42,857 nucleotides of DNA from Stereum hirsutum FP-91666 SS1 (GCF_000264905.1 NW_006763153.1:527741-570597); one strand, 5' to 3'; shown: positions 10,492 to 22,000, counted from the first letter of the stretch. Program-made: numbers and translations. The notes: generated from the sequence alone by a model not told the origin.

Positions 10492-11426
10492 TTACATGGG
10501 TAAATCGAGGTTACCGGTAAACGAGCAGAGGTTGCACGGCAACAAGAGCTCCAGGTCTCGACGTTCTTCTTCGGAGAGAAGATCGAGCGGTCGTAGGCGG
10601 TCGAGCCTCTCTCGATACATGTCCCGGCGAATCCGGTAAAAGGCTGTGAGACGGTCTTCACACACCCATGGTCAGTAGCGACAAAGAGTAGTACAATAGG
10701 AACTTACTGACTGATGATATAATGACCGACGTGGACGGGGCAGGGGCTGGAGCGCGCACGATAAAGAAAGTAGCCAGGATGGGGGTTGGGGTTGGGAGTC
10801 GGCGGGCAACGGCTCAGAGGCTCGCCATCAGGATCGAGAGCTGGTGTGTACAAAGTTGGATGAGACGCTATGCGAATGAATGTATGCAGGATCTTTCACT
10901 TACAGTCCAAGAAACTCACTGGCCTCCATTCGGCGACATTCATGTTTCGCATACCATTTCGCGGGGGATCGAACGTAATGTGAATGCCGGGACGGGATTG
11001 CGTAGTCAGCCTATTGATCGTATTGAAGGGATTAATGGTGGGCCCCTGGGACGGATTCGTACGAGAATATGGAAGATGGTTCAGGTGCAGCGGGGACGGA
11101 GAACGCGGTGGCGCAAGGGTCGCAGAAGGGAGCGGAGTGAGCGGAGATGGTGGCCTGCTCAGGTCCAGTGACGTGGAGGAGAGGAGGGCGAGTGGAGAGG
11201 GCGAACGGTACGGCTTGAGCGGCGGAGAAGGGAGAGGGGTGAGCGGAGAGGGCGAACGGTACGGTAACGTCGCCCTGAACGTGTTAATCACTGCGTGTGG
11301 ACGGTCTGGCAGGTCGTCGTCAGGCTCGGGGCTGGACGGTATCGAGGCGTCGTAGGAGCCGTCGTAGTCGCTCTCGGAGTCGACGAGGGTGGTTTCCTCT
11401 GACCTTGAGGGGGAAGAGAGATCCAT
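10492..11426 (-). CDS. Hypothetical 271-aa Pro/Ser-rich protein
   Basis: Exons 11426-10904, 10840-10712 and 10655-10492 total 816 nt. The N-terminus is acidic (VDSESDYDGSYD, SPEPDDDLPDRP). It is followed by imperfect repeats around RSPSPLTPLP at about residues 55-115, a typical disordered and phosphorylatable segment. A short, more ordered block follows (TFDPPRNGMRNMNVAEWRPV, then DPDGEPLSRCPPTP), and the end is helical and Arg/Leu-rich (RRDMYRERLDRLRPLDLLSE). The second intron is ambiguous: a GTCAGT donor keeps frame, while the adjacent GTAAGT would shift it. The family was not recognised. It is co-directional with its neighbours, 376 bases downstream of the 1001-aa gene. Confidence 0.6.
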
Positions 11427-11539
11427 AGAGGCGCTCTACGGAGCGGAATTTCGCATTCGGAAGGCCAGGAACCTCATCTATGGGCGAGCTTCTATTTGGT
11501 TTTGTTTGGGACTTATTAACCGAGGCCCAACAGTGTCAC

Positions 11540-11648
11540 GTACATGTACGCGGAAGCCTTGCGGTGGCATGTACGTGTACGCGAAGACCCGCGGGTGGAA
11601 CGAACGCGTACGCGAAGACCCGCGGGTGGAACGAACGCGTACGCAAAA
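11540..11648. repeat. 31-bp tandem repeat between the 1001-aa and 271-aa genes
   Basis: Two exact 31-bp copies start at 11581 and 11612 (GCGAAGACCCGCGGGTGGAA plus 11 bases). A diverged copy lies on the left and a partial one on the right. The unit contains the self-complementary cores CCCGCGGG and ACGCGT/GTAC. It lies in the promoter-side gap of the 271-aa gene. Confidence 0.75.
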
Positions 11649-11802
11649 ACATTAGTGTATGAGAATGTACGTGGACAAAGCGGGGTACGGGACGTATGGA
11701 AAGAGAAAATAAGACCAAACAGAGCAACGGGGAAAAAAACGCATAGGACGCGACGAGGGGCGCAGGCGCCAAGGTGACGGGTGGTGAAGCAAGCAACACT
11801 CA

Positions 11803-14800
11803 CTACTTGGTACTGAATGAAGGAATCAGTGCAATGCAAACTAGAAGTAAAGAAATAACCCACCGTTTGCGCAAACGGCGGTCACTTGACTCGCCACCCT
11901 CGCCTTCTGTCTGGGCGATCTTACGCTTGAGCGTGGGTACACTCAAACCCTCCTGCGAAACGGCCACCTTCCGACTAGAAGGGTTCCCTCGCTCACTGGA
12001 CTCAGCACTATCGGCGCCGCGCGCGTTCTTTGACCGTGTTGAGATCGGGGAGTCTGAAGCGGTGGAGCCGTCTTCGAGAAGAGCCTTCGGGGCGGTCTCG
12101 AGTAAACGCCACAGAACATACCGCACATCGTAGACAGCAGTCTTCCAGTCGCTACCCTCACGCTCATCTGCCGAGGGAAAATAGAGCCCCCACCAGCACA
12201 ACGCCACCATGATACTCCACAATCCGTTGACCCCGGAGTACCTGGCCTTCTCCCAGTCTACCTGCGCGCTGTCGTTCTGCACGGGCCACCCGTCCTCATT
12301 CCTTGTACGTCCCGGGGGCTGCGCGTTCCACCACCAAGAGCAGAACTGAGTCTCGAAGGCGGAGATATTGTTGATCTCCTTGAAGGCGATGCCCTGACTG
12401 ACAGGACGGGCGGATTGTATCCAGTCGGATATCATATGCGGGCGAGTACCCTTCGGAAGGAACTTGATGGCGAAGAACTATCCAGTGGAGGAGATGCGAA
12501 GGGATATTATGGTCAGTGACGACGGTAAGTGGATCAGGTAATGCGAACATACCTCGAATTCCATCAACTCCTCATGCTCATAGAACGCATCAACCACCCC
12601 ATCCCACAGCGGTCCTAGTTTAGCCTCCCTCAGATGCTTGAAGCCCTTCTGTAGCCACCCTCGGTCCTGAGGGTTCGCAACTGTCGAGAAGTCGAATATA
12701 GGCCTGGCTTTGCGGGGCGACTCTGCATCGGACGCGTCGGGAGCAATGGGCTCGTAGCTGGTAGTAACGGCAGATTGTCGAGCGGAAGGGAGAGGGGTGC
12801 TGAGATATGGCTCGAATTCCACTGGATTCTGGACGGTCGATACAACAGCGGTGTCAATGGCCGCGGGCGGAAGTGAATCGACAGTTGTGGGGGTGGAGGC
12901 ATCGTTGTCGGAGACATGTGCGCTGAACGGAGTCGTCGAGGAAGCAATACGTGATACAGAGGGTGACGCAGGGCGTGTGTCGAATGCCTGCTTATTGGTG
13001 TGATCAGTTAGACAGCAAGGATGAAGATACAAACCTGACGAAGTAAGGGAGAAATCGACTTACCTCAGCCTCGTCTACGGCTCGCTGTGGAGCAACGGGA
13101 TCCCCTTCATGAGCTATGAGAGAAGGAGAAGGCAAACGGGGAGGTACTGGAGGGTCTGGTTCCGGTTCATAAGATGGAAGGATTGCCTTGGGGTCGAGGG
13201 CGAGGACACCTGGTTGAGGAGACGAAGGCAAACGACAAGGGACCTCGACGGCGAAATCAGTTTCAGATGTACGAGCAAGCACAGGGAATCCCGGAGTAGA
13301 TGTCTCGCTAGGTGCAGGAGCTGCGTCGATGTCAGATGCTAGAGCAGGGGCAGGATTAGGGGCGGGAGGACCAGGAAATGGAGGAGTTAGAGGTGGAACT
13401 GGAGTGGTGGACGCGTCGACGATCAACGCTGTGGCAGTGGCGGATCTAGCGGGCCGGTCCGAAGGGAGGTCTTCTTCCCCGATTGAGTACGCGTTCCGAT
13501 CCGGTTGCTGCACCGCATTGTCCTCCGCCATGTTCAAATCGACATCCTCGTTCTTGTTCCCATTCTGCGCTGCTGTGACCGTGTCATCTAATCGCTCCAT
13601 CTGGAAATTTGCACGGCCAAAAGACTCTTGTTGCCCTTGAACTCTTTCGTCCATTTCCTCGGCACCTTGTTTAATGGTCAGTTTCACTCGAGGTTGCCTT
13701 GAACTCGAACGTACCAAAACATCGAGCGGCGAACGACGCAAACGAATCTCTCGCCGTCGCATGGCCCATCCGGTCGAATTTATCCCAGTTCTTCGGCAGG
13801 AACTCCTTGGTTTCACCAGCATGGACGCTGAAGACAACGTTAGCGCGCTCTATGGACAGTTACACAGTCGTGCGTACCTCTGTGTCTCGATCTCGCCCTT
13901 CTCGTGTGGCGCAGCCATGAAAATCGTTACCACGGATCCATAGCGTAGGGATAGCACGTCTGCGATAGGTTTCAGAAGCTGATAGGACTCCTGAAGGTTC
14001 CTACACGATCATATGTTAAGTTAATATTCGTGTGTAGCAGCTATCATCCGCATTCACCATTCACGCCTCTTCCCCTCCCTTGGCGCTATTTCGAATCTCT
14101 CCTCATACCCTCTCGTCAACTCCTCGTGCTCCTTATCTACCGCCGCCTGCATCTCCTTCTTAAACCCCTCGGTCTCCGTCTCTAACAGCCTCCGTGCTAC
14201 CTCCATGCGATTATTCACCCTGGCCTGAGGCTCCTCCCGACCAGCCGCCACTGTTGCCGCACAAGTCACCGCCCATTCTTTGTCGAAGGTGGCCTTGATC
14301 CGCTCCTCCCAATACTCGCGCGCGTAATATTGGACCAGTTGAGCCCTTCGTGGCTGCTCGAGGAACAGCTCGAGTAGCGCTTTGAAGTTGCAGGCGATGG
14401 AGGTGTTCGTAATTACTGTACCGGACGTCGAATCTGTCAGGCTTAACTTATGGCCTTGATACCAGAACCAGGCGATGATATGCTGTGGCCCGAAGTATCA
14501 GTGTGGCACCCAGATATGGACAGAAAGGTACGTACATCGCGCACTGCCTTGAAGATCTGAGGCGTATAATCACTCCCAGGGCCGGTATAATACTCGTCAT
14601 GAAGGTAGAGCCTGCCCTCGATGGTGACGGGTTCTTCATCCAGACCTGGCGCGTCATCGGAACATGTCGTGATGGCGTTGGTACCGGAGGGTGCGGGTGT
14701 AGATGAAGACGAGGCAGGAGGAGTGGGCCCAGTCATAGGTGTCTCGGAAGGACCCTGTGGGTTTGGCGGTACGTCGTTCGTTAAGCCGGGCACGTCGTCG

Positions 14801-15267
14801 GGAGTGGAATCAGCAGTGGATGTAAGAGGACGCTGATCGGTCGTATTCTGCGTGGTAGTATCTGATAAGGACAGGTCAAGGGTGGGGGGAGGAGGCGTAG
14901 GTCCGGCTTGCGGAGGTTCTGTAAGTTCGCGATCCACGGTGACTGCTAGTAAGTGCTTTGATCCGAACGCAGGTAAAAAAAAAACCCACTCACCAGACTT
15001 CGGCTGCAGTGCTATTCCCGCCTTCAGCAACTTATCAACGAGCAAACCCCATCCACAACTCGACATCGCCTTCTTCGTAACGTTGGTGAACCAAATACCG
15101 CGTTCTTTCTTCGGACGACCGGTGATCTCGTACTGATATTCCGGTACAAGCGGGAGGAGGAGGTCAAGTAGAGCACCCTTCACCCAGGGCTTGCGACCAC
15201 GGCCGGTGTGCTCTTCATCGACGTCGTTGGGATGAACGGCCTGGGTCTTACTTTTTTTTCGAGCCAT
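11803..15267 (-). CDS. Agaricomycete lineage-expanded Trp-rich family protein, 1001 aa
   Basis: Nine exons: 15267-14994, 14945-14536, 14482-14058, 14000-13878, 13827-13715, 13665-13064, 12987-12553, 12477-11864 and 11812-11803. The sum is 3006 nt. The basic N-terminus (MARKKSKTQ, RGRKPWVKGALLDLLLPLVP) is followed by a Pro/Thr-rich linker and a helical segment (RVNNRMEVARRLLETETEGF, YEERF). Next come a beta-like block (SVVTIFMAAPHEKGEIETQ, VHAGETKEFLPKNWDKF) and another disordered Pro/Ala linker. The C-terminal Trp-rich block (SDWIQSARP, FCSWWWNAQPPG, GVNGLWSIMVALCWWG) starts near residue 805. I remember this block order from a large, uncharacterised repeat family in mushrooms; the function is unknown. 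The first intron is 48 nt and in frame, so it could be retained. It is probably nuclear (C-terminal basic patch DRRLRKRTK), but this is inference. Confidence 0.75.
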
Positions 15268-15754
15268 AACGATAGATGGTTCTCGAGAGGCGGTTCAACA
15301 ACGTAGGATTTTGTTTGAATTATCATTCTAGATGAAACACCAGCCAGCAACCAATCTCCTGTGGATACGGACTCGTCATGTACAATAGACCTCTTTCAGC
15401 GTAATAGAGGCCACTTCGCCGTGGTAGACGTACATGCAATTGATTCTTCTGAACATCTCCGCACCTTTTTCAGGCAGTTACCAAATATAGCACACCGGCT
15501 ATTTAGACGAAAGAAGACATCAAACGTAAATGATATATTGGCAGTAACAAACACCAGAGGGCTATGCATCAGGCAGAAAAGAACCGATCCAACAAGCTCA
15601 TGCAACCGCGAGCAGACCGTAGGGACAAAGCGTACAAAGACAAGCAATACGAAAAGATACACAAAAACAGACAAAAGATATCAAAACATGAAGAAAGCAA
15701 TATGAAAGCACGCGTCCATCCGGAACAATGTAAGGTACGCGAGGTTGCTTAACA
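15268..15754. other. Intergenic, no gene seen
   Basis: A+T-richer spacer between the viroplasmin-domain gene stop and the 1001-aa gene start. It holds the 3' untranslated region of the former and the promoter of the latter. No motif-bearing frame. Confidence 0.5.
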
Positions 15755-16881
15755 CTACTCGGTCGCAATCTTGACTTTGCCGATACGGCCCTCGGAATGG
15801 TAATGTGCCAACGCTTCGACACGCGTAGGGAATCCTCTCTGCGCTCCACCCGATATCCCTTCCACTTGCGCAGAGGTCTCCGGCCTTTCGAGCAGAGAGA
15901 AAATGAGAAAAATGCTTTTGAGAACAAAACAAGAGGAACACACCATGTATAATAAAGTCCTGGGCGACGACCAATGCACACAGCGTAGCAATAATGCTTG
16001 TTCTTCTTCGACACGCGGATCTTCCTGGGAACCGTCGGAAGTGGGCCCTCAAACGGAGCCGGATAGGTTATGCCTACTCCGGATGTGGCCTGGACGGTGA
16101 TCGATTGCGAAGAAGACGGGGATGACGTGGCACGAGTGGGCGACGGGACGGAGCTTTGGGTGGCTGCAAGTACGGCGGAAGTGCCGGCGGATATCGTCGG
16201 CACGGGGCGAGCATGAGGCAGAGACGGTTTCGAGTGGGAATGGGCGTGTGGGATGTGCGGGGATGGAGCAGTCGAAGACCGGACAGAAGGATCCGGGCTG
16301 TTGTCCTCGTAAAGAGAAGCATGGCTGGCTGTAGCGAAGCTGTGGGAACGAGGAAGGGCAGAGGGGGCACGAGCGGGAAGCGGGGTGGTGGGCGCCGAGT
16401 AGTCCGGGAAATCGTTAGCGTTGTTCAATGCTGATTGGGTGGGGCTGTAGTCGTAGCCTAGCGCAAGCTCGCCGGTCTTGGAAGCAGCCGAAGTGGCGCT
16501 GAGAGCGCTGAGGGCGTCCGAGAACGTCTCGTAATACGCTCTATCAATGCCGTCGATAGCAGCAGCTGCGCTCCGCCTGAACGTACATTAGTGATATAAA
16601 CGAGCCATCAAGCGCGTGATACTCAACTCGTCGGAATAATACCCATTCTTGCGAGCACCGAACACGACGAAGTGTCCAGCAGTGGGATTGAGAATCGAGG
16701 CTGCGAAAGTGAGCATGAGACAAGAATAAGGAAGAAAAATACAATGGAACTTACGACCGCGGTTGTCTGCTCGTCTACGTACAAATCGAGGGGAACGAAG
16801 CTGAGCGTCGGACCGGGGGGAGACATTCAGATTGCGGTCGAGCTCATCGGCGAGTTCATCGGCGGGACTGCGAAAGTCCAT
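15755..16881 (-). CDS. Protein with C-terminal RNase H1 N-terminal (viroplasmin-like) domain, 315 aa
   Basis: Exons 16881-16755, 16700-16643, 16576-15944 and 15884-15755 total 948 nt. The C-terminal ~60 residues fit the small RNase H1 N-terminal/caulimovirus viroplasmin fold: KKNKHYCYAVCIGRRPGLYY, then W...QVEGISGGAQRGFPTRVEAL. This domain binds RNA/DNA hybrids or dsRNA. No RNase H catalytic domain follows; the protein stops at KIATE. A weaker similar block (GHFVVFGARKNG, then AYYETFSDALSAL) near residues 49-85 may be a second, degenerate copy, interrupted by an intron. The middle is Ser/Pro/His-rich and disordered. Start Met at 16881 (MDFRSPADELADELDRN) is preferred. An in-frame Pro/Leu-rich extension continues upstream but lacks a clear ATG. 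Confidence 0.7.
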
Positions 16882-18003
16882 GTCAGATGGAACAGGCGGT
16901 AGTAGAGGAACAAATGGTGGTAGAGGGACGGAGCAAGGAAGAGGAAGGACGCGAGGAAGAGGAAGGACACGAACGGTGCGATATGGACGAGGAACCGGCA
17001 CGTGGTAAACACATGCTGCCGGAGAAAAAGCGGGCCGGCCACGGTTCGCTGACAGAGCTGGCTGGCTGTCGTCGTGACGAGTGAGGGAGCCTGTTCAGCG
17101 GCACAGAGACAAGGGAAGAGAGGGAAGAAAAAAGACATAAATAAAATGAAGATGCACCAAAACGTCGTCGTGAACGATAGCAAGATACCCCATGCACCTG
17201 CTAAGCCCCACATTCGAAACACGGAGCCAGTGGCAGCGATGCGCTAGCAAAACTGCCACCATCGATGAAGATGGGGAGGGAGCTTGCATCAGAGAAAGAC
17301 GGGTGAGAAGGAAAAAGGGAAACAGAGAGGGGCGCACCTAGACGACGGAAATGTATCCCATACCCCCGTGACGTGGCCTAACGACTCCCGTACCGAGCGA
17401 TATGATGTTCGGAGGGGAAGGCCAATACCTGGGACGTAAGGGAGAGCATCGCAAATGAACGTGAGGCCGTAAATTGAGGCATGGTGAGCGTCGACGGCGG
17501 TAGTGACACGGATGTTGATGGCGGCGACGAGATCAGCGCATGGCGAGCGAGGTGAAAAGAGAGATCAACGCAAGGGATACGTTGAGAGGAGTAGAGGGGT
17601 AGGACGGACGAGAAAAGGGCCAGGGAAGGGAGCACGCGAGGCGAGGGCGGGGGGCGGCGCAGGAGCAGAAGCGGGGAGCGACGAGCAGGGAGCCGACGAC
17701 GACGGGAAAGGGAGCGCCAGGGAGCGTGCGAAGAGAAGGAGGGCGATCCGGATCACGGCGGACGAATTGCCGACAGCGAGAGCGAGCCGCGTGACGCCGT
17801 GCTGGGTCGGGCGTCCCGGAAGACGTTCGGGCTGTTGAGGGCGGTAAGAAGCGCATGCTGGGCACTATAGGAAGCATGCCGAAGGCGCCGAAGGCTCCCA
17901 GCAACTGAGACGAAAGAAGTAAAACATAGTTGAAGTAGGTGCGAACAAGTTCGCCCGCCTTTGCCGTACAATAGCCCGGCATCCCGGCATCAGCCTGGCA
18001 TTT
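16882..18003. other. No confident gene; C/T-rich minus strand with weak coding hints
   Basis: Minus-strand frames here (for example a Met at about 17480 opening MPQFTASRSFAMLSLTSQ before a plausible GTATTG donor, and a frame ending PCFECGA near 17200) hint at exons, but I could not close a model. The tract 16920-16990 is a run of imperfect GGAAGAGGAAGGAC-type repeats on the plus strand. The 17560-17720 stretch is very G-rich on the plus strand. Confidence 0.4.
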
Positions 18004-18522
18004 CTTTTTTTTTTTTTTTAAATTCAAATGTATTTGTATAGCGCCGCCATGAAGGCGAGGGGCGCTTGTACGTACATAGGTAAATACATGCAGGAATGGG
18101 GTCTGAGACACCTCAGCAATCACCACACTGTAGAATCCGAACTCCTACATTCAGTCGTCGAGAGAAGTCTCGGAGCGTGGCTTGTGCTCCGAAGAAGAAT
18201 TAAGCAAAATTGAGAGAAATAGAAAAAAAAAAAAGAAAAGACCCGTCCATCATAGCTCCATGTCATCGGCTCCCGCCGTCTCCCTCCCTCTCCCCTTCTT
18301 CCCCTTTCCCTTCTTTCCCCCTCGAGCGGGAACCCACATACTAGGATCTACTCCAGGCGGGGGGCGGAGCAGTGCAGTGTGCTCCCGGATCCATTCCGGG
18401 TCTCTGCGATGAGCATAGAAAGAGCAGTCCTTCGCATCTGCACGATGACGGCCCTGGCAGTTTATGCAGAAGGGTTCACATGGGCACGTACCCGTCGTGT
18501 TCCCAGCCCTCTCACCAGAGGG
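18004..18522 (-). mobile_element. LINE 3' remnant: ORF1 zinc-knuckle end, 3' UTR and poly(A)
   Basis: Read on the minus strand, a frame from about 18522 to 18253 carries a zinc knuckle (CINCQGRHRADAKDC), then HRRDPEWIREHTALLR, a Gly/Lys-rich basic tail (GGKKGKGKKGRGRE) and a stop. About 240 bases of 3' UTR follow, ending ATACAAATACATTTGAATTT, and then a run of A (plus-strand T-run at 18006-18019). This is the layout of a non-LTR retrotransposon 3' end. ORF1 runs straight into the tail with no reverse transcriptase between, so this is either an internally deleted copy or an ORF1-only, non-autonomous element. The 5' side is cut at 18523 by other sequence. Confidence 0.7.
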
Positions 18523-18803
18523 TGTACCTCAATTATAAAGGTACTTGGTAGTAAGGATGGAAGTCTTTACAAAGGTTGCTGCCCCTGTACAATTACAATT
18601 GGAGCACCTAGGGCGTTGGAAATCAGTTCAGCGGTGCACGTATCCGTCGATATCAATGGTGAACAGTACTTATATCGAGATGCCTGCTTGACTCTTCTAA
18701 GTCCCCACTCAACGCATCCGTATCCGCTCAAGACCTCTCCTCGACCACAGCATACCTGTCTTTCTAGCCATATCTCTTCTACTGCCCAGTGCTACATCAC
18801 TGG
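18523..18803 (+). repeat. LTR-like 5' end sharing its start with the element at 290
   Basis: The segment begins TGTACCTCAATTATAAAGG and continues with TAGTAAGGATGG and CTTTACAAAGG. These match the first ~55 bases of the segment at 290 at about 70%. As there, it abuts a broken ORF1 zinc-knuckle sequence. The rest shows no similarity to the first copy, and I see no gene. Extent to the right is set only by the next element's inverted end. Confidence 0.3.
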
Positions 18804-20013
18804 CAGCAAGACTGCATCTGCCTAAACCTAACTTTTCAGTCTATTCTGGTCTAGGCACTCTTCTCGCTCTATACCCGTAGGGCGCTCTCGATGCTTCGTA
18901 GTTTGATAGACCGATATAGCGCGGATAGATGGTTGTCCGAGTCTTGAATGACATGTGAAGAAATCAAAATTCCGCGGCCTGTCAAAGGCTGTCAAGGCAA
19001 GACTCAGACGCCTGCCCTCAACAGCTCCCTGCGCTCGTTCGTTGTTGATTTCTCTCACGCATCAGGCTCTCTTGAAGTGTCCCCTCGGCGCTTCAATCCT
19101 TGCTTTCATCTTCTTCCTGCACCCCTCTTCCTCAAATCCCTTTTTTTCGTGCACTGATACTAGGCTCATCGACAGGGCACTCGCACACGACTGGAACTCG
19201 ACACCAATGGATGGGACCCAGCAGAAACCTCACGGGTCAGGGTTGCAGAAAATCCCGTAGCAGAACATACCAGGCGAGTCGTGCCCAAGTCGTGCCCTCC
19301 TTTGCGACAACTCTGCGTTTGATCCGACTGACATGGCCATATCTATTTCAGCTTATACCCTGCTCTTACCCGCCCGGTGACCCCGCCAACTTTCAACGGT
19401 CATTGAGGGGCCGTTACGGCGTTAAGTCGCACAAGGTGAGAGGCTTCCCCGCATCAGTCCTATCCTATTTACTTCTTACACTGACGTCTTCGTTTGCGTT
19501 TCAAATAGACAGGTTGCTTGCTCGGCACTTGTCACCTGCTTTTTCGTGAGTCCCTTCTTTGATATCCGCAATGCTTATGTACGTGACTGATTTCTGTGCG
19601 CTGTTCCATCTAGATTCAAGTTTTGCAAGTCGACATATCGTAGATCCCGAGATCAAGGCCTTTCTTCACACATGGAGTCCCTTCGAGAGGTTTAGTTTGG
19701 TTCATGCAGTTCATACAGTAGTGTACATCCAGTTTGTTCGAGTAGTTATCATGTATCTTCTGCAATAAAATGAATTTTCTCACCCAAACCAAGCAGTCCG
19801 AGTGAAACCTATCGAGCTCCATGGCATGATCCACAGCAAAAACCTCGTGGTCTATCGTGCTCTACCGCCCTCTATCCTGCGTCTACCAGAATCCGAATAC
19901 GTCTAGCTAAAGGCAGGTCTATGATGAATAGATCCTGTCAAATGATCTATTCGTGTCTCCCGGGAGACCGAATAGACCGAAATAGCTAGGTTTAGCCAGA
20001 TGCGGCCTTGCTG
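18804..20013. mobile_element. Non-autonomous DNA element, ~1.2 kb, with ~45-bp inverted ends
   Basis: The left end (18804 onward: CAGCAAGACTGCATCTGCCT, AAACCTAACTTTTCAGTCTA, TTC) matches the reverse complement of the right end at 19970-20013 (CAGCAAGGCCGCATCTGGCT, AAACCTAGCTATTTCGGTCT, ATTC) with few differences over ~45 bp. Further inside, both ends are rich in TCTAT/ATAGA motifs, like subterminal repeats. The interior has no transposase-like frame. Flanking octamers (ATCACTGG versus ATGCTAGT) do not form a clear target duplication, so the superfamily is unassigned and the exact ends may be slightly off. Confidence 0.6.
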
Positions 20014-20040
20014 ATGCTAGTACTCGTACATCTCTTGTAC

Positions 20041-22000
20041 ATGGCCCCCAAGACTCACAGCCGAGCTCGAAAGCCCGTTGTTCAGATCCTTGATCCTCAA
20101 CAGGACATAAAGAGGACTACTTCTTTGACAGCACAGACAGACCCATCGGGTCATCCCTCGCAGATCGAAGGCGACACGAGCCCTTCGCAAGCGGAATCCA
20201 AGTTTCTAGATCCCTCCGCATCATTCGGTGTGGATATTCCTGTGCATCCCATAAACTTTTTGGAAGGTCGTGAAACTTGCACAGTGCTTGATCTCATTTC
20301 TGTCCCTCTTCCATCCCCTATCCATGCCCATAAAAAGGACATTAGACGATCGACCCGGGGGGTCGCGAAGACAGACATCGAGATACCTGTAGGGGAGAAG
20401 CTGGAGCAGGTTGTCTTTGTTCCCAACCTTCCCGATCAGTTCCTTGCTCCCGGAATGGGGTTGATGAAGCGACTTAGGCTTGATCTTCGTGGTTCCAGTG
20501 ATGATCGTCAGCTATCAGGCAAAATCTGTGCTGCGTCTACTCAGCGCGGCCTCGCGCCCATCTTGTATTCTGAGAAAGATGTGGAGACTTATCTCCGTCA
20601 GACAGTTGACATACCTGTATCACTCATAGCACAGCGTCTGCTCGATGAAGGGCTTGGGACATCTCTCGACGAAGGTGGAGAGCCTTTGAACGGCCATGAA
20701 CGCAGCCTTCAACTGCCCTTTGTCTCAGCTGCTCCTTCCACATATGTTGATCCTCATGGTGTATCAAGGGCCATTGTCCTGGACGCGCTGCATGTGCTGA
20801 AGCTCGATTTTCACCCACATGACGTGAACAAGGAAGAAGGACGAACTTATCCTCTAGCGTACGTTCTTCGTGAGGACAAAACCCCGCATATCCTACCCGA
20901 GAACCCTGAATTGAGTCCATTGCATGAATTCTTCGTCACTCGCAAAGACGTCGACATGTTTGACAACGCTACGGATGACAATACACTGCCAGCATCGAGA
21001 TTTGTGCCTCCCACGTCGAAATCCGCGGGAGATAGAATGTCGATTGGGTCGAAGATTGTGTGTCAGGTAAGCACGGGTGCTCCCTCCCAAAGGCCTGACT
21101 ATTGATGAGACTGTAGTTATCCACACAGAACTGGGTGTACAATACGCCTTTCAGTATTTTGAGCTCCTATTATTCGACAATATTCTCGTATTATCACAAG
21201 GGCTGCCTCTACTTCTCCAGATCTTATCCAAAAGGGCCCGAAGCTTTCTGCACTCAAGTCTGCTGGTGCCTTGCTGCGTCAGGTCTTTTCAAAGACACAT
21301 TTGGATCTGCTCCTCTTCTACCTAAGGTTGATGTGACATGGTGGACGCCGAGGATGAAGGCGTACCAGATAGCCGGGAACGTTCCACTGGCACGGTGTGT
21401 AGTCCACTCTCGTCATCATGTTTCGGGATGTTTTGACGTTCCTTGCCCCGTGGCAGCACCGACAAACTCATCGCTCGAAAGGAGGCGAAAGCGTTTAAGG
21501 TCAAGAAATTGAAGGAAGAAGATGAACATGTTCGACATGCGATAAAAGGCAGTACAGTTGGTGAAGAGATTGAGAAGACGAATGACGAGATAGCACAAGG
21601 GCGGGAGAGGTATGATAACACTACAAGGGTATTGCAGGAGGAGATGTACGGGTTAGAGAGACTAGAAAGCAAACTAGCGGCTCTGAAGGTAGAAGACACA
21701 ATGAGCCGTATTCATAGTTTGAACTGGCAGTACTGCTCAGCTGAGTATAATGCAGTCAGTTTGAAAGCACCACAGCGGCCACTGGAAACTGAGAATCAAG
21801 GGGGTGGCAAGCGTAAAATTCTGTACCGGATCTTACCTTTCGCGTTTAAGGCCTCACCCCTCTCCCTCCCCCCCCTCGAATATTTAAATGATTTTAAAAT
21901 GATTTATTTAATACTTTTCACACAACATAAAAGATCAAAACGGAGGGTTATTGTGGTATTAACTCATTGCTTTGATGAATGTTGGTGTAACCTAGCCTAA
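20041..22000 (+). CDS. Hypothetical protein with C-terminal coiled coil, 3' end disrupted by a MITE
   Basis: Exons 20041-21066, 21117-21394 and 21457-22000; frames close across both introns (50 and 62 nt). The start Met (MAPKTHSRARKP) gives a basic N-terminus. An upstream in-frame ATG at 20014 is possible. The first ~340 residues have no motif I know (for example DVETYLRQTVDIPVSLIAQR, VSRAIVLDALHVLKLDF). A Trp/Tyr-rich block follows (QLSTQNWVYNTPFS, TWWTPRMKAYQIAG), then a charged helix, probably coiled coil (KLKEEDEHVRHAIK to LERLESKLAAL). From 21797 the reading frame runs into a 516-bp MITE, so the last 67 codons are transposon-derived. The original C-terminus appears to continue at 22321-22770. 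Confidence 0.5.

Noticed and set aside
16588..17001. N-terminal Pro/Leu-rich extension of the viroplasmin-domain protein
   Set aside because: Open in frame but low complexity and without an ATG start; the Met at 16881 opens ordinary coding sequence.
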